From an uncultured Eubacteriales bacterium (GTDB lineage Bacteria; Bacillota; Clostridia; Lachnospirales; Lachnospiraceae): a stretch of 34,241 nucleotides of DNA. The notes under the pieces were generated by a model that had not been told where the DNA came from, made no database searches, and saw nothing but the letters and a program-made list of their open reading frames with translations. The DNA lies in assembly GCA_949292725.1 (NCBI GenBank), contig CASFAQ010000023.1, positions 1 through 34,241 of the forward strand. Direction: 5' to 3'. The position numbers and the translations under genes are program-made. Below are positions 1-7,538 of this stretch, in pieces; the stretch's first letter is position 1; each line of letters starts with the position of its first letter.

Positions 1-952
1 ATAATATGGAAATATTCTGGCTGCTTCCGGCCACAAGGTCAGCCCCTTTTTTCAAAAAGGTTTTTGCCAGAGAATCATCCTTAAGGGTGGCACAGGCTGC
101 CAGATAGAACATGCAGTTATCCAGATCACCATCCTCATAATAATACTCAAAAAACGCTGCGGTTACGGCAAAATTGCCATCGTTTGTCACGATAAGTCTG
201 GTACCGATAAGGTCTTCTATATATATGCCTATGTTGTCCAGATTGCATTCTTGTCCGAGGGAAACAAGTGGACCGTATTTTTTGTTACAACCGCCGTGTG
301 AAACCCAGAATACGCAGGAGTCAGCCTCAAAACTTTTGACAAATTCCACCGTCACCTCTTCGGATACGGCCTCTTCACCTTTCCTGCAATTGGATCTTAT
401 GGAGTAATCTTCAAGGATATCATCACAGACAGAGCTGACTCTGCTACTTCGTCCCGCCGCCTGATTGACAAGGAATTCTTTGCTCCATGCATAGGGTTCT
501 ACAGTCCACACCTCTGTTTTTCCGCTGCCTGCCATGACGCCTCTCATTTTTGGCATATATACAATATTTATTCCACTGTTTAATGTTGTTGCCACAGATT
601 GCTCATCCGATGTAACGGACAGAATGCGACCCTGTTCCATGGCCGTTTGAGCGTAGGCAGCCACCGCCGCTATCGCAGCTTCATAATTGGCAGGCTCCAC
701 ATACCCAGCTTCATCAGTAAATGATGCGGCAGCTTCATTTATTTCGCTTTGAATCTGCTCAAGCTCTGCATACCTTGCCTTATCCTCATCCGTAGGCTCA
801 TAATCTGCCTGCTCTTTTTCTTCATCCACAGGCTTATTCTCAGTTATAATACTATCCGTATCGGATGTAAGAAACAGGGCTGTAGATATTCCTATTCCTG
901 ACAGGAGGCAAACTGCTATAATTACAATTACGATTACATATATTTTTTTCAT
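1..952 (-). CDS. Clan CD (caspase/gingipain-like) cysteine peptidase, membrane-anchored, C-terminus cut off by the window edge
   Basis: Reading the - strand from ATG at 952 gives 317 codons without a stop to the window edge. Residues 1-28 are a short basic start and a long hydrophobic stretch, so this is a signal anchor or signal peptide and the protein should act outside the membrane. An acidic, Glu/Asp-rich linker follows. The recognisable part has a hydrophobic strand ending in SHGG (His219) and, about 68 residues later, YLAACAT (Cys287) followed by LAKTFLKKGADLVAG. That His-Gly / Ala-Cys dyad is the hallmark of clan CD peptidases; similar domains occur in large Lachnospiraceae surface proteins. 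The substrate is unknown. The ribosome site AAGGAG is well placed before the start. The gene diverges from the PAS-domain gene. I am fairly sure of the fold and unsure of the exact family (C11, C25 or a relative). Confidence 0.75.
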   Translation of the reverse strand, partial: MKKIYVIVIVIIAVCLLSGIGISTALFLTSDTDSIITENKPVDEEKEQADYEPTDEDKARYAELEQIQSEINEAAASFTDEAGYVEPANYEAAIAAVAAYAQTAMEQGRILSVTSDEQSVATTLNSGINIVYMPKMRGVMAGSGKTEVWTVEPYAWSKEFLVNQAAGRSSRVSSVCDDILEDYSIRSNCRKGEEAVSEEVTVEFVKSFEADSCVFWVSHGGCNKKYGPLVSLGQECNLDNIGIYIEDLIGTRLIVTNDGNFAVTAAFFEYYYEDGDLDNCMFYLAACATLKDDSLAKTFLKKGADLVAGSSQNISIL

Positions 953-989
953 GCTTATTTTCCTTACTCCTTTTTTTTATCTGCTGTTA

Positions 990-1018
990 ATTTTATCATA
1001 GTACGATAGCCTTGACAA
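990..1018 (-). promoter_or_regulatory. Sigma-A-type promoter for the peptidase gene
   Basis: On the - strand, TTGTCA (1018-1013) and TAAAAT (995-990) are separated by 17 bases. It lies about 40 bases upstream of the ATG at 952. Its -35 hexamer overlaps that of the divergent promoter. Confidence 0.6.
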
Positions 1019-1040
1019 TCAGATTAAACACTCACATAAT
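1012..1040 (+). promoter_or_regulatory. Sigma-A-type promoter for the PAS/DUF2974 pair
   Basis: A perfect -35 TTGACA (1012-1017), a 17-base spacer and CATAAT (1035-1040, five of six consensus bases). It sits 36 bases before the start at 1077. The heptamer TTGACAA supplies the -35 element of both divergent promoters. Confidence 0.65.
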
Positions 1041-1076
1041 AAAAGTACATACGATTATACGAGGAGGCCGGGTATT

Positions 1077-1475
1077 ATGATAAAACGTGATGATTGCGAT
1101 ATGGCGGAGGAATATGCATACTATTATAAGAGCATAATAGATCAGGACAGATCTTCCATAGTGATATGTAATACTGAACATGAGATAATCTACATGAATC
1201 CTGCGGCAATAGCCAATTACAGTAAGCGTGGAGGGAGCGGACTGATAGGAAAAAGCCTGTTAGATTGTCATAACGGCGAATCCGTAAGGAAGATCAGGCA
1301 GGTAATCGACTGGTTTATGGAGGATGAAGATCATAATATAGTCTATACATTTCATAATGAAAAACAGAACAAGGACGTGTATATGGTGGCGTTAAGGAAG
1401 AACGGGGTTCTTATTGGTTATTATGAAAAGCATGAGTTCAGGAATACCGAGGTTATGAAACCATATGATTTATAA
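1077..1475 (+). CDS. Small single-domain PAS protein
   Basis: This 132-residue soluble protein looks like a lone PAS sensor domain. Residues about 12-110 show the PAS pattern: a helix, then SIVICNTEHEIIYMNPAA (strand and N-cap helix), then LIGKSLLDCHN, similar to the PAS part of DUF438-type proteins, and a closing strand pair near YMVALRKNGVLIGYYEKHE. No output domain (kinase, HTH or GGDEF) is attached, so it must act by binding a partner or ligand. An AGGAGG site ends 8 bases before the ATG. The DUF2974 hydrolase gene follows after 21 bases and probably shares the transcript, which may mean a shared role, but the ligand and partner cannot be read from the sequence. Confidence 0.7.
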   Translation: MIKRDDCDMAEEYAYYYKSIIDQDRSSIVICNTEHEIIYMNPAAIANYSKRGGSGLIGKSLLDCHNGESVRKIRQVIDWFMEDEDHNIVYTFHNEKQNKDVYMVALRKNGVLIGYYEKHEFRNTEVMKPYDL

Positions 1476-1496
1476 GTGACTGTCGGGGTGAGTAAT

Positions 1497-2561
1497 ATGA
1501 GTAACATACTTGATTACCTGAAATGGCGCGGTGACATAGTGATGGATTATGACGGATTTCAGGTGGTTGACAATATACTTCTTAGTACAATGAGTTATGC
1601 AAATCTTTCGGATATTGTGCCGGGTGAGGATGACGGATATTGCATTACTATTGGCGGGGCATACGAGGAATATAAAAGACTGAAAAGGAAGGAACGCGAC
1701 AAATCAACTCAGAAAAAGGGAGAGATTGCACTTCGCGCAATGGCCTCAGTCAGGAGATTTCGTAATATTACTCTTTCTTCTTATACAGAAATAACTGATG
1801 ATACTACGAAAACCCAGTTTGCGGCAATAAAGGCTCATCTGCCGGATGATTCGTATTATATTGCCTTTCGTGGTACTGATGATAATATAATCGGATGGCG
1901 CGAGGATTTTGAGATGTGCTTCCGCGAGATTGGAGCGCAGAAAATGGCATGCGATTATCTTAACAGACAGATAAAGAATGGACTGTACAGAATAGGCGGA
2001 CATTCCAAAGGCGGCAATCTTGCCGTATATGCGGGCATGAATTGCAGGGATGAATTAAAGAGCCGAATTATAAATGTATATTCCAATGATGGTCCGGGAA
2101 TCTGCGATGAGATGCTTGATAAGAGAAAGTACAGACTCATAGAGAGTCGTATAATACGTATCGTGCCGGGATTTTCGATGGTGGGGGTTTTATTTTCTGA
2201 CGTCGAACCTGATTATATCGTGGCGGCAAGCGGTAAAGGGATGAGACAGCATAATCCTCTTCGCTGGCAGCTGGACGGAGTTAAGCTCAGGACTCTTGAT
2301 TCGATTGACGAGCAGTGCATTGAATTTGCACAGATATTCAATAAGTGGATAAGGGAGCTTCCCATCGACAGGAGGGAAGAGATTGTGGGCACATTCTTTG
2401 ATGTGCTTGAAAGCAGCGGCATCAGACAGATTATAGATTTTTCGAGTATAAAAAAGGAAACGTTTGAACATTTTTTCCGTGCTGTAAGGTCCTCCTCAAA
2501 AGAGTCAAGACAGGCTATTGCCATGCTTCTTAAAAATGTTACGATAAAGACTAAATTTTAG
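1497..2561 (+). CDS. DUF2974 (Mbeg1-like) alpha/beta hydrolase
   Basis: A 354-residue cytoplasmic protein of the DUF2974/Mbeg1-like family with a lipase-type alpha/beta hydrolase core. The typical N-terminus NILDYLKWRGD is followed by DNILLSTMSYA. YYIAFRGTDD is the oxyanion-side strand, and GGHSKGGNLA (nucleophile Ser170) is the GxSxG elbow. Further acidic and histidine residues for a triad are not assigned with certainty. The reading frame is open from a GTG at 1476, but ATG 1497 matches the family start and has GGGGTG just upstream, so I chose it. Family members are common in Lachnospiraceae and related Clostridia; substrates are not established. It is co-directional with and close to the PAS gene. 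No terminator is obvious after its stop. Confidence 0.8.
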   Translation: MSNILDYLKWRGDIVMDYDGFQVVDNILLSTMSYANLSDIVPGEDDGYCITIGGAYEEYKRLKRKERDKSTQKKGEIALRAMASVRRFRNITLSSYTEITDDTTKTQFAAIKAHLPDDSYYIAFRGTDDNIIGWREDFEMCFREIGAQKMACDYLNRQIKNGLYRIGGHSKGGNLAVYAGMNCRDELKSRIINVYSNDGPGICDEMLDKRKYRLIESRIIRIVPGFSMVGVLFSDVEPDYIVAASGKGMRQHNPLRWQLDGVKLRTLDSIDEQCIEFAQIFNKWIRELPIDRREEIVGTFFDVLESSGIRQIIDFSSIKKETFEHFFRAVRSSSKESRQAIAMLLKNVTIKTKF

Positions 2562-2582
2562 GCTGAAATTTCAATATCTCTC

Positions 2583-2610
2583 TTTACAATTCATATATTT
2601 GATGTATAAT
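2583..2610 (+). promoter_or_regulatory. Promoter for rho
   Basis: TTTACA (2583-2588), a 16-base spacer and a perfect TATAAT (2605-2610). The next gene is rho, with an untranslated leader of roughly 110 bases. Confidence 0.6.
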
Positions 2611-2727
2611 GAAGTAAATAATATTTCAGAAAACAATCATACGTGTTTCAGGTAATCCGGGATTGATCTACAATTATGTCAATTGCTTACCATAAATGTT
2701 ATATATGAATTTATAATGGAGGTATAT
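2611..2727 (+). promoter_or_regulatory. Structured 5' leader of rho
   Basis: Between the promoter and the rho start lies a leader in which GGTAA (2651-2655) can pair with TTACC (2687-2691). That stem encloses a small hairpin, CAATT (2671-2675) with AATTG (2681-2685). rho genes in several bacteria are autoregulated through their leader. That this leader does so is inference, because no U-run terminator is present. Confidence 0.3.
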
Positions 2728-4161
2728 ATGGATTATACAGGAAAATCTCTTGTAGAGCTTAGAGCCTTTGCAAAAGAAAGAGGGCTTAAGCGGATAAGTG
2801 CGATGAAGAAGCAGGAGCTGATAGACGCCCTCAATGATGATGATGATAAAAAGCGTGCGGCGTCACAGGAACATAAGCAGGTTAAGGAATCTGTCAGACC
2901 AAAGAGTCAGAGCAACCGTGATAGTCGCGACAGCCGCGACAGCCGCGACAACCGTGATAACCACGACAGTCGTGACAGTCGTACATCCACTACGCGTAGT
3001 GCATCCGGTATGAATAATGAGATGCAGCAGTTAGATTCGGGAGAAGTTAAGAGCGGAATACTTGAGGTTATGGCGGACGGATACGGGTTTATCAGATGTG
3101 ATAATTATCTTCCGGGAGATCAGGACGTGTATGTATCGCCTGCACTTATAAGAAAATTCGGGCTCAGAACCGGAGATATTATTGTTGGTAATACACGGAT
3201 ACGTAATCAGAATGAGAAATTCTCTGCGTTGTTATACATGAAGTCGGTTAACGGATATAATCCTTCAGTGCTTGCACGCAGAGTAAAGTTCGAGGATCTT
3301 ACACCAATATTTCCCAACAGAAGGATACACCTTGAATCGAGCGGTACCGGAACTGCAATGAGGATGATGGATCTTGTGTCGCCTATAGGCAAGGGACAGC
3401 GTGGAATGATAGTTTCACAGCCAAAAGCAGGTAAGACGACGCTTCTTAAGCAGGTTGCCAAGGCAGTCACCAGGAATCATCCTGAGATGCATCTTATCAT
3501 ACTTCTCATCGATGAAAGACCTGAGGAAGTGACCGATATCAAAGAATCTATTGAGGGAGAGCACGTGGAAGTTATATATTCAACCTTCGATGAACTCCCA
3601 GAGAATCATAAAAGAGTGTCAGAAATGGTAATTGAGCGTGCCAAAAGGCTTGTGGAACACGGGCGTGACGTTATGGTGCTGCTTGACAGTATAACAAGAC
3701 TTGCAAGGGCGTATAACCTTACCGTACAGCCAAGCGGACGTACATTATCCGGAGGACTTGACCCGGCTGCCCTTTATATGCCGAAGAAGTTCTTTGGAGC
3801 TGCGCGTAATATGAGGGAAGGCGGAAGTCTTACCGTACTTGCCACAGCGCTTGTAGATACGGGAAGCAGGATGGATGATGTTGTATTTGAAGAATTCAAG
3901 GGAACCGGTAATATGGAGCTGGTTCTTGACAGAAGACTGTCGGAGAAGAGGATTTTCCCTGCGATAGACCTTCCAAAATCAAGTACGAGGCGTGATGACC
4001 TTCTTCTTACACAGCCGGAGATGGAGGCAAGCTTCCTTATGAGACGTGCAATGAATGGGATGAAGTCGGATGAAGCCGTGGAACAGATCATTAATATGTT
4101 CATAAGGACTAAGAACAATAACGAATTTATTGAGATGATTAAGAAAGTAAAAATTGTTTGA
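2728..4161 (+). CDS. rho: Transcription termination factor Rho with a repeat-rich N-terminal insertion
   Basis: A 477-residue hexameric RNA helicase that ends transcription at unstructured C-rich RNA. In order: Rho N-terminal SAP-like domain (residues about 4-35), a hydrophilic insertion (about 38-105) rich in Arg, Asp and Ser with a tandem SRD/NRD stretch, the cold-shock-like RNA-binding domain (GILEVMADGYGFIRCDNY), and the RecA-type motor. The motor shows PKAGKTTLLKQ (Walker A), LLIDERPEEVTD, VMVLLDSITRLARAYN (Walker B) and the SGGLDPAALYMPKKFFGAARN loop region. The frame is open from 2683, but ATG 2728 has GGAGG seven bases upstream and gives the usual N-terminus MDYTGKSL. The key ATPase and RNA-loop residues look intact, so the bicyclomycin-target fold should be functional. 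rpmE follows, as is common in Firmicutes. Confidence 0.97.
   Translation: MDYTGKSLVELRAFAKERGLKRISAMKKQELIDALNDDDDKKRAASQEHKQVKESVRPKSQSNRDSRDSRDSRDNRDNHDSRDSRTSTTRSASGMNNEMQQLDSGEVKSGILEVMADGYGFIRCDNYLPGDQDVYVSPALIRKFGLRTGDIIVGNTRIRNQNEKFSALLYMKSVNGYNPSVLARRVKFEDLTPIFPNRRIHLESSGTGTAMRMMDLVSPIGKGQRGMIVSQPKAGKTTLLKQVAKAVTRNHPEMHLIILLIDERPEEVTDIKESIEGEHVEVIYSTFDELPENHKRVSEMVIERAKRLVEHGRDVMVLLDSITRLARAYNLTVQPSGRTLSGGLDPAALYMPKKFFGAARNMREGGSLTVLATALVDTGSRMDDVVFEEFKGTGNMELVLDRRLSEKRIFPAIDLPKSSTRRDDLLLTQPEMEASFLMRRAMNGMKSDEAVEQIINMFIRTKNNNEFIEMIKKVKIV
2914..2976 (+). repeat. Seven tandem 9-base units inside rho
   Basis: Seven consecutive 9-base units of the form AR(C/T)CGYGAY encode (Asn/Ser)-(Arg/His)-Asp triplets. 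Two adjacent units (2932-2940 and 2941-2949) are identical at AGCCGCGAC, and the rest differ by synonymous or single changes. This looks like expansion by slippage. It lies in the disordered N-terminal insertion of Rho. Confidence 0.85.
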
Positions 4162-4169
4162 TTATCTGC

Positions 4170-4198
4170 TTGCATTGCAAAAAAAACTGTGCTACAAT
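4170..4198 (+). promoter_or_regulatory. Promoter for rpmE
   Basis: TTGCAT (4170-4175), 17 bases and TACAAT (4193-4198), starting just after the rho stop. It implies rpmE can be transcribed on its own. Confidence 0.5.
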
Positions 4199-4212
4199 GA
4201 GAACGCTGTTTT

Positions 4213-4232
4213 GTCAGAGGGTAATATCTGAC
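4213..4232 (+). promoter_or_regulatory. Hairpin in the rpmE leader, candidate L31 leader element
   Basis: GTCAGA (4213-4218) pairs perfectly with TCTGAC (4227-4232) around an 8-base loop. It lies between the rpmE promoter and its ribosome site (GAGAGGTG). Ribosomal protein leaders for L31, including a Firmicutes class, have been proposed. Whether this one belongs to that class needs a covariance search. Confidence 0.35.
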
Positions 4233-4260
4233 GTGATTTATGTGCAGAGAGGTGAAAGAT

Positions 4261-4470
4261 ATGAAACAAGATATACAGCCAACATATTATCAGGCAAAGG
4301 TTGTCTGCAACTGTGGTAATGAGTTCGTTACAGGTTCAACGAAAGAGGATATTCACGTAGAAGTATGTTCAAAGTGCCATCCTTTTTATACAGGGCAGCA
4401 GAGAGCAGTAGCTGCAAGAGGTGCTATTGACAGATTTAACCGTAAGTATGGTTTATCTCAGAGCAAATAG
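4261..4470 (+). CDS. rpmE: Ribosomal protein bL31, zinc-binding form
   Basis: A 69-residue basic protein of the large ribosomal subunit that helps bridge the two subunits. It carries the zinc set of the C+ form: Cys16 and Cys18 (CNC) plus Cys36 and Cys39 (CSKC). The rest follows the family pattern: [22 protein letters not shown] and RFNRKYGL at the end. A GTG-like extension to 4240 is possible in frame, but ATG 4261 with GAGGTGA in front fits the family length. Zinc-type L31 is often exchanged for a zinc-free paralogue under zinc limitation; no paralogue is in this window. Confidence 0.95.
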   Translation: MKQDIQPTYYQAKVVCNCGNEFVTGSTKEDIHVEVCSKCHPFYTGQQRAVAARGAIDRFNRKYGLSQSK

Positions 4471-4481
4471 TCTGATTAACG

Positions 4482-4511
4482 ATAGGTTGGGATACGTGTG
4501 TCCTGACCTAT
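4482..4511 (+). terminator. Possible weak terminator or attenuator hairpin after rpmE
   Basis: ATAGGT (4482-4487) pairs with ACCTAT (4506-4511). A second inner helix, GGATAC with GTGTCC (one wobble), stacks above a two-base mismatch. Only a short TTTATA tract follows, so termination is likely to be partial at best. Confidence 0.35.
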
Positions 4512-4556
4512 TTATATGTATGCCATATAAGGCGTGGATTTAACGGGGTGATTATT

Positions 4557-5618
4557 ATGAAACCTTCAGGAATTGGGGGACAGGCCGTTATAGAAGGCGT
4601 GATGATGCGTAACAGATCAGAGTACGCCGTGGCAGTAAGAACACCGCATAATGATATAAAAGTTAAGAAGGGCGTATACGCGGGCATCGGTGAACGTATA
4701 CCTGTATTTAAGATTCCGCTTCTGAGAGGAGTGGCGTCGTTTATAGATTCCATGGTAATTGGAATGAGAACTCTTATGTATTCGGCGGAGTTCTATGAGC
4801 AGGATGACGAAGAGATTCCGGACTCCATAAAAGCCAGAAGAAATAAAGCCATGAAGGAAAAGAAGGAGAAGAAAGAGGCCATTGCGATGGGATTTACCAT
4901 AACTTTTTCGATTATCCTTGTTATGGCCATATTTATGCTTGTTCCTTTTGTGCTGGCGGAGCTTCTTAATGGTAAGATAGAGTCCTTTGTGGCGAGAAAT
5001 GCCATCGAGGGAGTGATAAGACTTGCCATATTTATATTGTATATTAAAGCAATATCGCTGATGAAAGACATAAAAAGAGTGTTCATGTATCACGGTGCAG
5101 AGCATAAGGTTATCAATTGTATTGAGAATGGATATGAGCTCACTGTGGAGAATGCAAGGAAGCAGACTAAGGAGCACAAAAGGTGCGGAACAAGTTTTCT
5201 TTTATATGTTGTTGTTATAAGCTTTATCGTATTTTTGTTTATACAGATGGATGCACTGTGGCTTCGTATGCTGCTCCGTATTGTACTTATACCTGTTATA
5301 GCCGGAATATCATATGAGTTTATAAGGGCGGCAGGAAGAAGTAATGGCGCAATATCCAATATTCTCAGCAGACCGGGAATGTGGCTTCAGGGGCTTACAA
5401 CAAAGGAACCTGATGACGATATGCTTGAGGTTGCGATAGTCTCGGTGAATGCAGTGTTCGACTGGCAGTCGTACCAGCAGAACAGGGGAAGAAAAGGAAG
5501 ACACAGAACGTCTGCATTTGAGACGATTTCTCTTGATGATGAAGATGATGACGATATTCTAAAGGAATTTGACAAATATCTTCATGATGACGAAGAGAAA
5601 GAAGATAAAGAAGAATGA
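4557..5618 (+). CDS. yqhQ: DUF1385 integral membrane protein (YqhQ family)
   Basis: A 353-residue membrane protein of unknown biochemical role, conserved in Firmicutes. Diagnostic motifs are GIGGQAVIEGVMMR at the N-terminus and HGAEHKVINCIENG in the middle, followed by KRCGTSFLLYVV. Hydrophobic segments lie at about residues 103-130, 145-165, 205-225 and 230-250. The C-terminal 35 residues are very acidic (runs of Asp and Glu), longer than in many homologues. ATG 4557 is preferred over the in-frame GTG at 4548 because GGGGTG lies just before it. The stop overlaps the start of prmC, as often in Clostridia, so expression is coupled to release-factor methylation genes. The name follows the B. 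subtilis homologue. Confidence 0.88.
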   Translation: MKPSGIGGQAVIEGVMMRNRSEYAVAVRTPHNDIKVKKGVYAGIGERIPVFKIPLLRGVASFIDSMVIGMRTLMYSAEFYEQDDEEIPDSIKARRNKAMKEKKEKKEAIAMGFTITFSIILVMAIFMLVPFVLAELLNGKIESFVARNAIEGVIRLAIFILYIKAISLMKDIKRVFMYHGAEHKVINCIENGYELTVENARKQTKEHKRCGTSFLLYVVVISFIVFLFIQMDALWLRMLLRIVLIPVIAGISYEFIRAAGRSNGAISNILSRPGMWLQGLTTKEPDDDMLEVAIVSVNAVFDWQSYQQNRGRKGRHRTSAFETISLDDEDDDDILKEFDKYLHDDEEKEDKEE

Positions 5619-6457
5619 TGACAATTGAACAGCTGCTTAAAACAGGAGCAGATACTTTGCGTAATGCCGGCATTGACGAATACCGGACGGATGCATGGTA
5701 TCTGCTGTCGTATTATATGAATATCGGGAAAAATGAATATTACAGAAATCCGGGCGCGCCTGTTTCAGAAGATGTGAGGGCAGGATATGAAAGACTCATA
5801 AAAGAACGCGCAGGCAGAAGACCGTTACAGTATATTTTGGGAAAATGGGAATTTGCCGGACTTATGTTCAATGTGGATGAAAATGTTCTTATACCACGTC
5901 AGGATACAGAGGTCTTGGCGGAACTTGTCATAAGATATGCAAAGGGAAAGCGTGTTCTTGACATGTGCACGGGTTCGGGATGTATCGCAGTATGCGTAGC
6001 CGTATATGCAGAGGCATTATCCGTTACGGCCTCGGATATATCAAAAGATGCCGTAGATATAGCAAAGAGTAACGTAGCTCTTAATGGAGCAGAGGTATCA
6101 TTTGTAATAAGCGATCTGTGGGATAATATAGAAGGAGAATACGACATTTTAGTTGCAAACCCTCCGTATATTACATCCGCAGAGATGACGGAGCTTATGC
6201 CTGAGGTCTGCGATTACGAACCGCATCTTGCGCTTTGCGGCGGAGATGACGGACTCGTTTTCTATAGACGCATATTACAGGATATCAACCGGAAAATAAC
6301 CGCCGGAGGAATGGTATTCTTTGAGATAGGATGCAATCAGGCAGATGATGTGAAAAAGCTTATGAGCGAACAAAATATGTATGATATAAAAGTTGAAAAA
6401 GACCTTGCGGGACTTGACAGAGTTGTGTGGGGATATGTAGGAGGACATTATGTTTGA
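5615..6457 (+). CDS. prmC: Release factor glutamine N5-methyltransferase PrmC
   Basis: A 280-residue SAM-dependent enzyme that methylates the Gln of the GGQ loop in release factors. An N-terminal helical domain (about 1-85, with [17 protein letters not shown] [14 protein letters not shown]) precedes the Rossmann methyltransferase. SAM motif I is [13 protein letters not shown], and the catalytic NPPY motif is in [13 protein letters not shown]. The ATG overlaps the DUF1385 stop (ATGATG; either ATG could serve). No strong ribosome site is visible in the acidic-tail codons before it, so translation is probably coupled. Its substrate gene prfA starts 8 bases before its stop. Confidence 0.95.
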   Translation: MMTIEQLLKTGADTLRNAGIDEYRTDAWYLLSYYMNIGKNEYYRNPGAPVSEDVRAGYERLIKERAGRRPLQYILGKWEFAGLMFNVDENVLIPRQDTEVLAELVIRYAKGKRVLDMCTGSGCIAVCVAVYAEALSVTASDISKDAVDIAKSNVALNGAEVSFVISDLWDNIEGEYDILVANPPYITSAEMTELMPEVCDYEPHLALCGGDDGLVFYRRILQDINRKITAGGMVFFEIGCNQADDVKKLMSEQNMYDIKVEKDLAGLDRVVWGYVGGHYV

Positions 6458-7538
6458 AAATTTAGATGATGTGGTTTTTCATTATGAAGAGTTGATAAAT
6501 GAGCTTAGTGACCCTGAGATTGCAGGCAATAATGAGAAATACAGAAAGCTTATGAAGGAACAGACAGAGCTTATGCCGCTTGTTGAGAAATACAAGGAGT
6601 ATAAGAGCGTTAAGGCTGGAATGGAAGACAGTCTTATGATACTTGAAGAGGAAAAGGATGAGGATATGCGCGAGCTTGCAAAGGAGGAACTTGCAGATTG
6701 CAAAAGCAGGATCGAGGGCATTGAGCATGATCTTAAGATACTTCTTCTTCCAAAGGACCCTAATGACAGCAAGAATGTCATCGTCGAGATAAGAGGCGGT
6801 GCAGGAGGGGATGAAGCTGCTCTTTTTGCAGCTGATCTGTTCAGAATGTACAGCAGATATGCAGAGCGTAAGAACTGGAAGATCGATATGATGAATTCCA
6901 ATGAAAACGGTCTTGGAGGATTCAAGGAAGTAGTATTTATGATAGATGGTGAGGGCGCCTATTCAAAGCTCAAGTACGAGAGCGGAGTACACAGAGTACA
7001 GAGGATACCGGTTACAGAATCGGGAGGAAGAATCCATACTTCCACGGCGACGGTTGCCATAATGCCGGAGGCGGAAGAGGTGGACGTTCATATCGATATG
7101 AACGACTGCAAATTCGACGTATTCAGGGCATCGGGCAATGGCGGACAGTGTGTCAATACAACCGATTCGGCGGTAAGACTCACACACATACCTACCGGTA
7201 TAGTGATATCGTGCCAGGATGAAAAATCCCAGCTTAAGAATAAGGACAAGGCCCTTAAAGTGCTGCGTTCAAGGCTGTATGAGCTTGAATGTGCAAAGGC
7301 TCATGACGCTGAGGCGGAAGCCAGAAAAAGTCAGGTTGGAACGGGCGACCGCTCGGAAAAGATAAGAACATATAATTATCCGCAGAGCAGGGTTACCGAC
7401 CACCGTATTAAACTTACAAGCCATAGACTTTCCGAGATAATGGACGGAGACATAGAAGAAGTTATACAGAGTCTTACGGCGGCAGATCAGGCGCTCAAAC
7501 TAAGTCACATGCAGAACGAGGAAGGAGTGACAGTATAA
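6450..7538 (+). CDS. prfA: Peptide chain release factor 1
   Basis: A 362-residue class I release factor reading UAA and UAG. The recognition tripeptide appears as PVT in [15 protein letters not shown], the PxT form typical of RF1 and not the SPF of RF2. The catalytic GGQ is at residues 231-233 ([25 protein letters not shown]). The long N-terminal helical domain (1-110) and the C-terminal [19 protein letters not shown] segment are normal. The start overlaps prmC by 8 bases and is preceded by AGGAGG within prmC. Its own stop TAA shares a base with the next ATG. Confidence 0.97.
   Translation: MFENLDDVVFHYEELINELSDPEIAGNNEKYRKLMKEQTELMPLVEKYKEYKSVKAGMEDSLMILEEEKDEDMRELAKEELADCKSRIEGIEHDLKILLLPKDPNDSKNVIVEIRGGAGGDEAALFAADLFRMYSRYAERKNWKIDMMNSNENGLGGFKEVVFMIDGEGAYSKLKYESGVHRVQRIPVTESGGRIHTSTATVAIMPEAEEVDVHIDMNDCKFDVFRASGNGGQCVNTTDSAVRLTHIPTGIVISCQDEKSQLKNKDKALKVLRSRLYELECAKAHDAEAEARKSQVGTGDRSEKIRTYNYPQSRVTDHRIKLTSHRLSEIMDGDIEEVIQSLTAADQALKLSHMQNEEGVTV

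Noticed and set aside
174..407. A 77-codon + strand frame near the left edge
   Set aside because: It is antisense to the peptidase gene, has no ribosome site and no recognisable protein pattern.
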